From the NCBI GenBank assembly GCA_965652395.1, contig CBFGUW010000002.1, positions 121,184-185,183 of the forward strand: a stretch of 64,000 nt of DNA, in the 5' to 3' direction. Every line of letters begins with the position of its first letter. Position 1 is the first letter of the stretch. The notes under the pieces are model-generated. The model was not told the DNA's origin, did no database searches, and saw nothing but the letters and a program-made list of their open reading frames with translations. Below, piece after piece: positions 51,944-60,370 of this stretch. The stretch comes from Saccharospirillum sp965652395. Its GTDB lineage: Bacteria; Pseudomonadota; Gammaproteobacteria; Pseudomonadales; Natronospirillaceae. Position numbers and translations under genes: made by a program.

Positions 51944-54706
51944 CTACTGTTGCCCATTGATCGATTCCACCCCCTTGCCATCAATGGCTGGCAGCACGAA
52001 TTGCTCCACCCACTTAAATAACATCCGCACATTTTCGGGCTCGGTCCGGTCTTCACGGGTCTGCTGCTCGAAATAACCTTCAATTCGCTTCAAAGCACTC
52101 ATCAACGGTTCGGGTGTGACCTCCTTGAGCTTCACCTCGTCCGCACTGCGTCGGATCAACCCACGGTAGGCTCTCCGCTTGCAGCTATCCTCCTCCGCGT
52201 TGATATATTCCAACACCATCAGCGCCAGCATCCACAGGTAATCGACAGAACGGTTGGTGGACGGCTGGAGCGCTATCTCATAGTCGGGACGATCCTTCAC
52301 TTTTCGCAGCAGATTATAACTATTGTGCAAACGGCGCAGTTGGCGCGGGTTGGTTAGTCCCAGTTGGTCGGCCCAGTATAGAAACGCAGCTTTTTGGTCA
52401 GACGTCAGGCCCTCGACCGAGCTTTCGCGACTGGGCGATGGTGTATTTAGGATGTTTTGAACTAAGTCATCCATACTCAATTCATTTGACCCTGAAGTCG
52501 ACTGACCACCGCTGTTTAGCTCATCCCCGCTTTGCAACGACCCTGCCCGACTGATCGGTGGAGTATCCAACTGCGCTAATCGTGCATTAGTCTGCGAATT
52601 ATCTTCACTCCACATATGCCCCAGGTAATCGTTGGTGGCCGCTTTGTCGGGCTTGTCCAATTTCAGGGACAGGTGAATCATCTTCGACAGATAATCCCGC
52701 GCAATGGCATGGGCGTCACGCAGGTCATGAAAGTCCTTCAGTTCCCGATAGTGGTGGGCAAAGGCAGCCAAAGCAACGCGCTGGTCGATGGCGATCAGCA
52801 CCGTGACCTGTGGAATGTCCATTATCAGCCGTACCGCCTCGAAGGCTTTTACAATACCTTGCGGGCTGCAGCGGTCGAGATCGTCCACGATGAACAACAA
52901 TCGTCGGCCTCGTCGGAACGGTCCCAACCGGAAGGGGTATTCATCATAATTATTCCCAAGCCGTATATCGCATAGAGACCGAACATCCCGACGCATTTCC
53001 GATACCTCGCCAATATGCTGTATGTAACCAGGCAGGGTAACGTAAGTCAGCAGCTCCTTAGTTAGCGGTTGGGCTAGCACAGTCTTAGCGTGATTCCAAG
53101 CGGGGAACCCAGCCAAGGTTCCCGCCAAAACAACTCCGACAGAGCCCGGAGTCGCCAAACCGTTGTACAGCAACCACAAACCGCACAGCACCATCATCCC
53201 CAAAAAAACTATCAATAGGCTTGCCCTATATGGGTATTTACGCCATGCGAAGCTCCAAGTGAGCGGTATTCGAACCAGTATCACCCATGCCAAATGGTTC
53301 ACCATATTGTGGTAAATAAAATACACCCTCCAGACAAAAGGCGCGCACTTATCCCTAACGCGACTGTGGAGGTGAGACATCCTCTTTCCTACCCTACCAA
53401 GATGGGATAATCCCTTATTCATCCAACTAAAACGGATTACCGCTAAAACCCGGTGGATTCGGTTCGTCATCTGAGGACCTGTGACACTATTTTCTTCTAG
53501 CTCTGGAGGCTTATCCACTGAATCTCCTCCAGTTGTCCATGGGTCATAATAATTCTGGTAGGTTGTCAGACTCCTGATCACCTCATGCGCCATCGCCGCC
53601 TGAATGTTCTTGACGTGTTCGTAAGACCAAGCGTTGAATGTACCGACAAGAAAACGGCAACTACCGGTATCAGCTTTCAGTTTCTTCTTCAATAATTCCA
53701 GCACGACGGACTTTCCGACACCCCAGTGCCCAAACAGGCCGATGGTCTGATGTTCCGTATTGCGTTCGTCGGTCAATATGTCCGCCAGACCCTGTACCAG
53801 CGCCTCGCGACCTAGACGATCTTGCATTACGTTGGGGGTTTCTGGCGAGAGTTCGTTGCTAGCCATGGGCTGTTCTTTGTCCAACCAGCCATCATAATCT
53901 GTTAACAGCTTATTCAAGGCTTCGCGGGCATCCCCTTTAGCCGAGTCCAATAGGGCTTCAACCGCTGGTTTGAATTTATTTCGGTATATTAAAAGAACCT
54001 CTTTCGGAGGTTGACCATGCCATAGAGGCTGTCCATGCAAGTCGGTTATGATGCCTCTCTCCGCGAGAGAGAGATCCGTTTTTACCGCGTCTACAAAATG
54101 ATTAAAAAAATAGCCGTACTCGGAAGCGTGAGCAGCCCTAGAGATGGTCAACGACACGGCATCGACAAAACCAGAGTTATCGCTCGCCTGGGATGCATGG
54201 ACGGAAGCATACCTTGTGGCAGCGCTTGCAGCCTTGGCTGCATCGACTAAGTCAGCGTCGACAGTACCTGAGTCTGCAAAAATTTGGGCGTCGCGGGAGG
54301 CGGCTGTGGCAACATTATAGGCAGTCTGGGCAACATCAGAGAGCCTGATAAAGGGAGGATCAACCACAGAATAATTGTCTTTTACATCGACATACGCGGA
54401 TTGGGATTGTCCGATCAAAACAGCGCTATAAACCGCTAACAAATAATAGATTCGCCGATCTTCACTTTCAAACTCCCCTAATGCAGGATCAACTGCCTCC
54501 GAGTCAAAAAGCGCCGTTTTTGTATCCCAAAAGTCGAAACGTCCTGCTAGACTCACTAACGGCAATACTCTGAGCGAGGCCCTAGCGGCAATCAAACCAA
54601 ACCAGGTTCGGTCCTGGTCAACAAGCTTGAGCAATCTCGCTTCGACTTCCTTGTTAAATGCGATTAACTCTTCATTACGCTCATCCGTCGAACTCTTCTC
54701 TATCAT
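51944..54706 (-). CDS. KAP-family P-loop NTPase with internal transmembrane segments
   Basis: The 920-residue protein has a KAP NTPase domain: Walker A GHWGVGKS (about residues 326-333) and Walker B LLFIVDDLDRC (about 603-613). Hydrophobic segments between them (about 468-485, 494-516, 520-536) put membrane helices inside the P-loop domain, as KAP proteins do. An unusual 300-residue N-terminal region is helical with many Ala-Ser and Ala-Ala steps. A Ser/Asn-rich low-complexity insert lies near 720-765. Base composition is visibly more AT-rich than the neighbours. KAP ATPases occur in defence islands; a role here is inferred. Confidence 0.85.
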   Translation of the reverse strand: MIEKSSTDERNEELIAFNKEVEARLLKLVDQDRTWFGLIAARASLRVLPLVSLAGRFDFWDTKTALFDSEAVDPALGEFESEDRRIYYLLAVYSAVLIGQSQSAYVDVKDNYSVVDPPFIRLSDVAQTAYNVATAASRDAQIFADSGTVDADLVDAAKAASAATRYASVHASQASDNSGFVDAVSLTISRAAHASEYGYFFNHFVDAVKTDLSLAERGIITDLHGQPLWHGQPPKEVLLIYRNKFKPAVEALLDSAKGDAREALNKLLTDYDGWLDKEQPMASNELSPETPNVMQDRLGREALVQGLADILTDERNTEHQTIGLFGHWGVGKSVVLELLKKKLKADTGSCRFLVGTFNAWSYEHVKNIQAAMAHEVIRSLTTYQNYYDPWTTGGDSVDKPPELEENSVTGPQMTNRIHRVLAVIRFSWMNKGLSHLGRVGKRMSHLHSRVRDKCAPFVWRVYFIYHNMVNHLAWVILVRIPLTWSFAWRKYPYRASLLIVFLGMMVLCGLWLLYNGLATPGSVGVVLAGTLAGFPAWNHAKTVLAQPLTKELLTYVTLPGYIQHIGEVSEMRRDVRSLCDIRLGNNYDEYPFRLGPFRRGRRLLFIVDDLDRCSPQGIVKAFEAVRLIMDIPQVTVLIAIDQRVALAAFAHHYRELKDFHDLRDAHAIARDYLSKMIHLSLKLDKPDKAATNDYLGHMWSEDNSQTNARLAQLDTPPISRAGSLQSGDELNSGGQSTSGSNELSMDDLVQNILNTPSPSRESSVEGLTSDQKAAFLYWADQLGLTNPRQLRRLHNSYNLLRKVKDRPDYEIALQPSTNRSVDYLWMLALMVLEYINAEEDSCKRRAYRGLIRRSADEVKLKEVTPEPLMSALKRIEGYFEQQTREDRTEPENVRMLFKWVEQFVLPAIDGKGVESINGQQ

Positions 54707-55319
54707 ACCTCTTCCTTATTCCGCCGCGGCCAACCACTGTTACTCTAGTCAGTTAACTCATTTGGAAGCGTAATGTGACACACACGACGCAAGCTTTTAT
54801 TTCTAGCACCTCTCAAAGCAGGCGTAAACGAGTTGGCGCGCTTAGATATCTTTTTGAGAAATCCATGGGCTTGTCTGAAGCGACCATCCCAACCATGGCA
54901 GCGTGGCCGACCTGCTCGCAAAACATCCATTCCAAGCGGGGTAGACTGAAGAGACAGAAGTACACCCTACTGCTCACTACTTGCATCAGGCTATGCGTTC
55001 AAACCACCTTGACTTTGTGAGGGTGGATAGCCGTTAGTTGCCAAGTTTGCTCAACAAAGCCCTTCCGAAGGCTACTGCATCTTCCGGCAAAAGAGCCGTC
55101 ACGCCGTCGAACTCCCTCCAGCCGGGGCGGCTGTCGTCCCAGCGCAGGTCGCACACGCAGATTAGGGCCGCACCGGTAGACAGGAGCAGAAGAGTGTATA
55201 CCCCCGGGCGGAACAGGTTTTGATTAGGCAATGAAGGCGCTCAAAACCGACAGGGCGAATTCGGGAACGATCCAAAGAGGGTAGACATATACCAATTCTG
55301 GGAAGAGAGCAATCAACTC
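54707..55319. other. Gene-poor end of the accessory island
   Basis: These 613 bp upstream of the KAP gene contain no frame with a recognisable family. A minus-strand frame at 55034-55231 (65 residues, TTG start, ending VTALLPEDAVAFGRALLSKL) looks protein-like and may be the end of a broken gene, but I cannot name it. The rest may hold the KAP promoter. Confidence 0.4.
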
Positions 55320-56423
55320 TCAACCCCGCCGAACCCTCATTGACGCAATAAACTCCATTCGCTCCCGGTAGCTCTCCGCTAACTCCGACCAAAGAGGCAG
55401 CTTCCCCCTAACAGGCGCCGGTTGGGTATTTTCCCACAACACGGCGGTCAACACCGTCACCAAATCCCCTATATCCTGCTCGGCGTCCTGCTCCGAACCA
55501 GGGTAGAAAGAAGCCCCCGGCAAACACTCAGGATACGCCAGCCGATTAGGCACTATGGTGGTGGCCCCCACCTGCGCCAGTTCCAGCATGGAAAGCCCCT
55601 GAAAGTCGTGAATGGCGGTGGAAACGCCGATGCCTGCGCGGCCGAGCCAGTCTTGGTAGTCTTCCTTGTTGGCCTCGCCCCAGTGCACCACCTTGTCACC
55701 CAGCTCCTTTCTATGGTCATCGAACTCCACTGTACGACCGCCTCCCGAACCGAGCATGGCGAGGCGGAAGGGGATGCCGGTCCTGTGCAGGCGGGTCAGG
55801 GCCTTCAGGAAACGCCCCGGTTGCTTGTCCCATTCCCAACGGTGATTCCAGACGATCAGATCCGCTTCTTTCGGTCTTGATCTCAAGGTGGCAAGTTCTT
55901 CGGTCAGTGGTACGGGCAGCACGTCCGATTGGCGTTTGAGTCTATCCAGCGGCTTGCCGGGCAGTGGTTCGGGAAAGCGTTTGAGCAGTTTTCGGGCACC
56001 ATCAAAAAAGGTATCCCGGTTGAAGCCGGTGTTGAAACTGATCCAGTCCGCCGAGAGCAGGTTGACGATATTCTGAAACTGCCAATCGGTCTGGTGGACG
56101 GCCTGTTGGCGGTGCGACAGTGGGTAGGCAAATTGGTTTTCGTGGCAGTACATCCAGAGCGGCACATCCCTCAGAGCCGGGCAATGCGCTTTTAGGGTGG
56201 TGACGTCGGTGAGGCTGGTGGCGATGATCAGGTCGTAGTCTTGTTTGAACGCCGGATCGTCATCCAGCGCCCACAACCAGCCCGAGGCCCGCACCCGCCA
56301 GCTGAAGTGTCGGGCGGGTTGGGTTTTGAGGGTCCATTGGTGTTCCGGCAGGGCGGCGATCAGGCCGTCGCACCAGTAGGCGTGGCTGGCGGAATGGTAG
56401 GCGCTGAGCAGTAGGATCTTCAT
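55320..56423 (-). CDS. tRNA-queuosine alpha-mannosyltransferase-like glycosyltransferase (DUF3524/GTDC1 family)
   Basis: The 367-residue protein matches the N-terminal domain of the GTDC1 family: MKILLLSAYHSASHAYWCDG, an RxSGWLW-like segment (RVRASGWLWAL), the hallmark YCHENQFAYP near residue 95 and SFNTGFNRDTFF. The vertebrate relative QTMAN adds mannose to queuosine in tRNA-Asp. The C-terminal half is a GT4-like domain (LIVWNHRWEWDKQPGRFLKAL). Reaction in this bacterium is inferred from the family. It overlaps ubiX by 4 bp. Confidence 0.85.
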   Translation of the reverse strand: MKILLLSAYHSASHAYWCDGLIAALPEHQWTLKTQPARHFSWRVRASGWLWALDDDPAFKQDYDLIIATSLTDVTTLKAHCPALRDVPLWMYCHENQFAYPLSHRQQAVHQTDWQFQNIVNLLSADWISFNTGFNRDTFFDGARKLLKRFPEPLPGKPLDRLKRQSDVLPVPLTEELATLRSRPKEADLIVWNHRWEWDKQPGRFLKALTRLHRTGIPFRLAMLGSGGGRTVEFDDHRKELGDKVVHWGEANKEDYQDWLGRAGIGVSTAIHDFQGLSMLELAQVGATTIVPNRLAYPECLPGASFYPGSEQDAEQDIGDLVTVLTAVLWENTQPAPVRGKLPLWSELAESYRERMEFIASMRVRRG

Positions 56424-57043
56424 TCGGGTGCGGAATCATTCGTCTGCCCCCAGGGGGCAAGCAGCTCCTGCGGGATGCCGGCGCATTTGAGTACCCGGGC
56501 GACCACGAAGTCAACCATGTCGGCGATGCTCTCGGGTCGATGATAGAAACCCGGACTGGCCGGAACAATCTGGGCACCGGCCCTTTTCAGCGTCAGCATA
56601 TTGGTGAGGTGAATTTCGCTGTAGGGTGTCTCTCTGGGCACCAGAATCAATTTGCCGCCTTCTTTCAATACCACATCGGCGCCGCGTTCGATCAGGTTGT
56701 CGCACTGACCGGTGGCGACCGAGGCCAACGTTCCGGTGGAGCAGGGGCAGATAATCATGGTGTCCGGTGCTCCGGAACCGCTGGCGACCGGGCTCATCCA
56801 ATCCTCGCGACCGGCGATGATGAGCTTGCCGCCCCGGCTCAATCGCTCTCGTAAATAATCATGCAACTTATCGCGATTCGAAGGCCAGGGCGTGCCGGTC
56901 TCAACCGCCGCGACCATGAGCGCGGCCTTGGATACTAGCAAGTGCACTTCAAAGTCGGCTTCCAGCAGGCATTGCAGCAGGCGTTCGGCGTAGGGCGTGC
57001 CGGAGGCGCCGGTAATGCCGAGGGTTATGCGAGGCTGGTTCAT
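56420..57043 (-). CDS. ubiX: Flavin prenyltransferase UbiX
   Basis: UbiX makes prenylated FMN, the cofactor of UbiD decarboxylase in ubiquinone synthesis. The 207-residue protein has the N-terminal GITGASGTPYAERLLQ, ICPCSTGTLASVATG, and LVPRETPYSEIHLTNML with the prenyl-site residues. It is coupled to the thioesterase gene upstream and the glycosyltransferase downstream by 4-bp ATGA overlaps. The ubiD gene is not in the window. Confidence 0.97.
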   Translation of the reverse strand: MNQPRITLGITGASGTPYAERLLQCLLEADFEVHLLVSKAALMVAAVETGTPWPSNRDKLHDYLRERLSRGGKLIIAGREDWMSPVASGSGAPDTMIICPCSTGTLASVATGQCDNLIERGADVVLKEGGKLILVPRETPYSEIHLTNMLTLKRAGAQIVPASPGFYHRPESIADMVDFVVARVLKCAGIPQELLAPWGQTNDSAPE

Positions 57044-57909
57044 GCGTCTTCATCCCGATAGCGGATCAATCCTTCCTGAGCGGTGCTGGCCACCAACCGG
57101 CCGCTGCGATCGAAGATCTCGCCACGCACGAAACCACGGGCGCCGCTGGAACTGGGGCTGTCCGCTACGTACAACAGCCAGTCGTCGAGTTTGAACGGGC
57201 GATGGAACCAGATGGCGTGATCAAGGCTGGCAATGGTCAGCCCCGGTTTCATCAAAGAAATGCCGTGCGGCATCAGGGCGGTTTCCAGAAAGCCGTAATC
57301 GGTGGTGTAGGCAAGCATGGACTGATGAATCAAGGGGTCGTCCGGCAGGTTGCCGTTGGCCCGAATCCACATATGTCGCTTGGCGATGCCATGGCGGGGC
57401 CGGAACGGGTTCTGGGCCTCGACAATGCGATATTCAATGGGGCGCTCGGCGGTGAACAGCGCCCGCACCCGTTGCGGTATCTCATCGGCATGGTCGCGAT
57501 AGAGCTTCAGTTCGGGCTCCAGCAGCTCCGGCCCCGGCACGTTGGGCATGGCGCTCTGGTGTTCCAGGCCGCTCTCCTCTTTCTGGAAGGAGGCGGTCAT
57601 CGCCAAAATCGGCTTGCCGAACTGGCTGGCGATCACCCTTCGCACGCTGAACGATCGCCCGTCGCGTATCACCTCCACTTCGTATTCGATGGGGTGATTC
57701 GCATCGCCGGGGCGCAAAAAGTAGGAATGCAGGGAGTGCGGCACCCGGCTGTCCAGTGTCTGAATGGCGGCCGACAGCGCCTGGCCGATTACCTGCCCAC
57801 CGAATACTTTGGGGTAACCAAGATCCTGCGACAAACCCCGATAGCGAAGTTGACCGATCGGTTCCAATTTCAACAATTCGATCAATCGCTCTACGACGAC
57901 ATTTGCCAT
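57040..57909 (-). CDS. tesB: Acyl-CoA thioesterase II
   Basis: TesB hydrolyses medium- and long-chain acyl-CoA. The double hot-dog protein of 289 residues has FGGQVIGQALSAAIQTL, SLHSYFLRPGD and the C-terminal SLDHAIWFHRPFKLDDWLL with the catalytic-region Asp. The start at 57909 (MANVVVERL) has a strong GGAGGAG site. The longer frame to 58107 has no ribosome-binding site and is not used. It is the first gene of a tesB-ubiX-glycosyltransferase operon. Confidence 0.95.
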   Translation of the reverse strand: MANVVVERLIELLKLEPIGQLRYRGLSQDLGYPKVFGGQVIGQALSAAIQTLDSRVPHSLHSYFLRPGDANHPIEYEVEVIRDGRSFSVRRVIASQFGKPILAMTASFQKEESGLEHQSAMPNVPGPELLEPELKLYRDHADEIPQRVRALFTAERPIEYRIVEAQNPFRPRHGIAKRHMWIRANGNLPDDPLIHQSMLAYTTDYGFLETALMPHGISLMKPGLTIASLDHAIWFHRPFKLDDWLLYVADSPSSSGARGFVRGEIFDRSGRLVASTAQEGLIRYRDEDA

Positions 57910-58161
57910 TCTCGCTCCTCCGCAGTAAGTTAGTGAGTCACCGTCGACAGCTTCACAAAATGATACGTCAATAGGCTGCCACATGGGTTTCGACCCGGCG
58001 ATAATGATAAGAAAGCGTTTGGGAATTGACACATACAGGGACATAACACTGTACGAACCTGAACCGGCCTCACAGTATAACAACTGAGTCCGCGTTGTGG
58101 CTCGCATGTCCGTCTATAGTTACGTTAAGCGATATTACGCGATAGACCGAGGGTTCTGGTA

Positions 58162-58755
58162 ATGAGCCAAGCCGCACGACAGCAGTACAACAGCGACCTG
58201 GAATGGAGCCTTGATTCCATCAGTGAACGCCAACGCGCAATCGACTTTGTCAGTTGCTTCGAGAGCCGCCTGTGCGTTTATTCCGCTTCCGTTGAGCAGT
58301 TTTATACCAACTACAGTCTGCATTTTCCGAGTCAGGAAAACAGCAAGATGGTGGTTCTGCCCAACCCCTATGCCTTTCACGACACCTTCCACGGCGTGGA
58401 CGCCACCGCTGTGCGCGATACCGGCTTCCACATCGTACCCGGTGAGTTACTGAACAAAACGGGGTTCTACGTGATCGTGAAGTATCGTAACCGCGACGTC
58501 AAACCGGTGCCGATGCCGTTAAAACAGGCGCTGAAAAAGATGATTCGCACCCGTCACACGGAAGACCCGTTCCTGCCGATTCTGGTGAAAGGCGATTTGC
58601 GCGAATTCAACGCCAGTATGCCTTGTCTGCATCTGCACCGGGTTAAATTGGCCGAACTGCCACGACGCTCCGATTTCGAGAAGAAGAGTATCCAGAACGC
58701 CATTCTCGATAAACTGACCGACCTGTATCACGAAGTCGACAGGCTGGCTCAATAA
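58162..58755 (+). CDS. Hypothetical protein, 197 residues
   Basis: I do not recognise this protein. It is soluble, without a signal peptide or membrane segment. The N-terminal two thirds look like a mixed alpha/beta domain with conserved-looking stretches such as MVVLPNPYAFHDTFHGVD and FYVIVKYRNRDVKPV. The C-terminal third is helical and charged. It is monocistronic and converges on alkB with 6 bp between stops. A PilZ-type or cyclic-nucleotide role cannot be shown. Confidence 0.75.
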   Translation: MSQAARQQYNSDLEWSLDSISERQRAIDFVSCFESRLCVYSASVEQFYTNYSLHFPSQENSKMVVLPNPYAFHDTFHGVDATAVRDTGFHIVPGELLNKTGFYVIVKYRNRDVKPVPMPLKQALKKMIRTRHTEDPFLPILVKGDLREFNASMPCLHLHRVKLAELPRRSDFEKKSIQNAILDKLTDLYHEVDRLAQ

Positions 58756-58761
58756 GTCGGG

Positions 58762-59346
58762 TCAGGTCTTAACGGTTCGGAACGTCAGGCTGATTCTGTC
58801 CTCGGCCCTGGCTCGCTTGGGCACCGAATGCTGCCAGTGGTGCTGCAGAGCACCGGCCATAATCAATAAATCCCCCTCACCCAACGCCACCTTGATCGTT
58901 TGACCATGGTCGGCGTTCAGGCGCAGCCGGAAATCCCGGTTAGCGCCCAGGGAGAGGCTTGCCACCACAGGATTCACGCCCAATTCGGGTTCGTTGTCGG
59001 CGTGCCAGCCCATGCGGTCGTCGCCCGTGCGATACCAGTTGGCAAGCATGGCGTTGAAGGGCTCGCCCGTCTCACGGCAGACCGCATCCACCAATGGCCG
59101 TAGCACTTCTGGCCAGCCGGTCGCCACCAGCGCCTGACCACTGTAGCGGTATTCTATCCCCCGGGCGCCACACCAGGCCTCAAGGCGAGGAATGGGGTGT
59201 TCACGACCATAAACCTTCACCCGGCTTTGTTGCCAACCCAGTTCATCGACCAGCGTCTGCATCCACCATTGGGAGTTGGCGCACCACTTCCGGTACACTA
59301 GCAGACTTCCGGTTTCGTCATTCAGTAAGGTGTCACAGGTCAACAT
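58762..59346 (-). CDS. alkB: Alpha-ketoglutarate-dependent dioxygenase AlkB (ALKBH2/3-like)
   Basis: AlkB proteins remove alkyl lesions such as 1-methyladenine and 3-methylcytosine from DNA and RNA, using Fe(II) and 2-oxoglutarate. The iron ligands HxD lie in GWHADNEPELG and the distal His in QHHWQHSVPKR, followed by the 2-oxoglutarate-binding RISLTFR. The 194-residue length and PRLEAWCGARGIEYRYSG suit the short ALKBH2/3-like group. Its ATG at 59344-59346 shares a CATG with the divergent gene. Confidence 0.93.
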   Translation of the reverse strand: MLTCDTLLNDETGSLLVYRKWCANSQWWMQTLVDELGWQQSRVKVYGREHPIPRLEAWCGARGIEYRYSGQALVATGWPEVLRPLVDAVCRETGEPFNAMLANWYRTGDDRMGWHADNEPELGVNPVVASLSLGANRDFRLRLNADHGQTIKVALGEGDLLIMAGALQHHWQHSVPKRARAEDRISLTFRTVKT

Positions 59347-59668
59347 GTCTACGTCCGCCGAAAGCGCTCAACAGTGGTTGAACGAGAAACAGCCCGCACG
59401 GGAGGAAGTGAGCCAAATTATTGAAAAGCTGGAGCTTCGCATCAGTCGTCATGAAGGGGAAGAGGACGAGATACAAGGCTCCATCAACGCCCTGATTCTG
59501 CTACAGGACTATCTGGAACGGCTGGAAGCCCCGCCCCAGGAAGAAGAGACCGCGCCCATCGAGCTCGATACTTCCGCGCTGATACCCGAAGCCAACCCGG
59601 TGGAGATGGAAGACAGCGTCAAACGCGAAGCCTTCGAAGCACTGAAATCCCGTTTTAAAGACCTGTAG
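59345..59668 (+). CDS. Hypothetical acidic coiled protein, 107 residues
   Basis: I do not recognise this protein. It is short, acidic and predominantly helical, with a probable coiled-coil N-terminal region (EEVSQIIEKLELRISRHEGE) and a Pro/Glu-rich linker before a C-terminal helix. It has no signal peptide. Its ATG overlaps the alkB start codon in the palindrome CATG, so each gene's ribosome-binding site lies in the other gene. It is convergent with the DUF305-like gene. Confidence 0.7.
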   Translation: MSTSAESAQQWLNEKQPAREEVSQIIEKLELRISRHEGEEDEIQGSINALILLQDYLERLEAPPQEEETAPIELDTSALIPEANPVEMEDSVKREAFEALKSRFKDL

Positions 59669-59678
59669 CCGGTGCTTC

Positions 59679-60287
59679 TCAGCGCAACGACTCCCAATTT
59701 CTGAGCTCGGCGATCTGCCGGGTATGGTCCCGACGGATATCCGAAGCGAGCATACGCAACTGGGCGTCCACGCTGTAGTCGAGCGTAACCTGGGTCAGGG
59801 AAATGGCGACTTCGTGATACCACACCATGGCTGCGGCAAACGCAGTGCCTGTTTCCTGTGACGCTTCCATCTCATCCCGGTGTTCCATCATCCGATCCCG
59901 CACACCCTTGATGGCGACCTTAACGGCTTCGGCATTGTCACCGGGGGTGGGTTCGCTGAAACGGGCCTGCCATTCCTGCAGGGCTTCCAGCTCGGCCGCG
60001 ATTTCGTCTTTCATCAAACCCGCCACACGCAGCAAGCGCTCATCTTCACTGTGGTCGAGCAAGGTGTCGATCATCGCTATCGCCCGAATGTTCATCGGCA
60101 CCATGATGCGGGCGTAGTCGTAGTTGGGGTCACCCGTCAGGTCGTAGTCATAGAGCGCGCCGACCAGGGATTCACGGGGCTCGAACATAGGTGGGGAGTC
60201 GCCTCCGCCTGTTTCCGCCCGAAGCAATGGGGAAAAAATCAACAAAGCTGAAAGCAGCCCGGAAAAGACTGCGGTTCGAAGAGCCAT
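59679..60287 (-). CDS. DUF305-like secreted protein with degenerate motifs
   Basis: The 202-residue protein has a signal peptide (TAVFSGLLSALLIFSPLLRA). Two helical repeats resemble DUF305, whose hallmark is MxxHHxxAIxMA. Here the first reads MVPMNIRAIAMID and the second MVWYHEVAISLTQ, so the paired histidines are mostly lost. DUF305 proteins are often periplasmic and linked to metal handling, but with these changes a metal role is doubtful. It is downstream of modC on the same strand with a gap of about 80 bp; no operon link is proven. Confidence 0.6.
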   Translation of the reverse strand: MALRTAVFSGLLSALLIFSPLLRAETGGGDSPPMFEPRESLVGALYDYDLTGDPNYDYARIMVPMNIRAIAMIDTLLDHSEDERLLRVAGLMKDEIAAELEALQEWQARFSEPTPGDNAEAVKVAIKGVRDRMMEHRDEMEASQETGTAFAAAMVWYHEVAISLTQVTLDYSVDAQLRMLASDIRRDHTRQIAELRNWESLR

Positions 60288-60370
60288 GAAACGCTCCTTT
60301 GTCGGTTCAATGTCCTGAATGAGTCTGGTTGGAGTCTACCCGAACCGGTCGCAATGAACTGAGTGATCGT

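Noticed and set aside
54775..55020. 81-codon plus-strand frame in the island gap
   Set aside because: Its composition is not protein-like and it has no ribosome-binding site.
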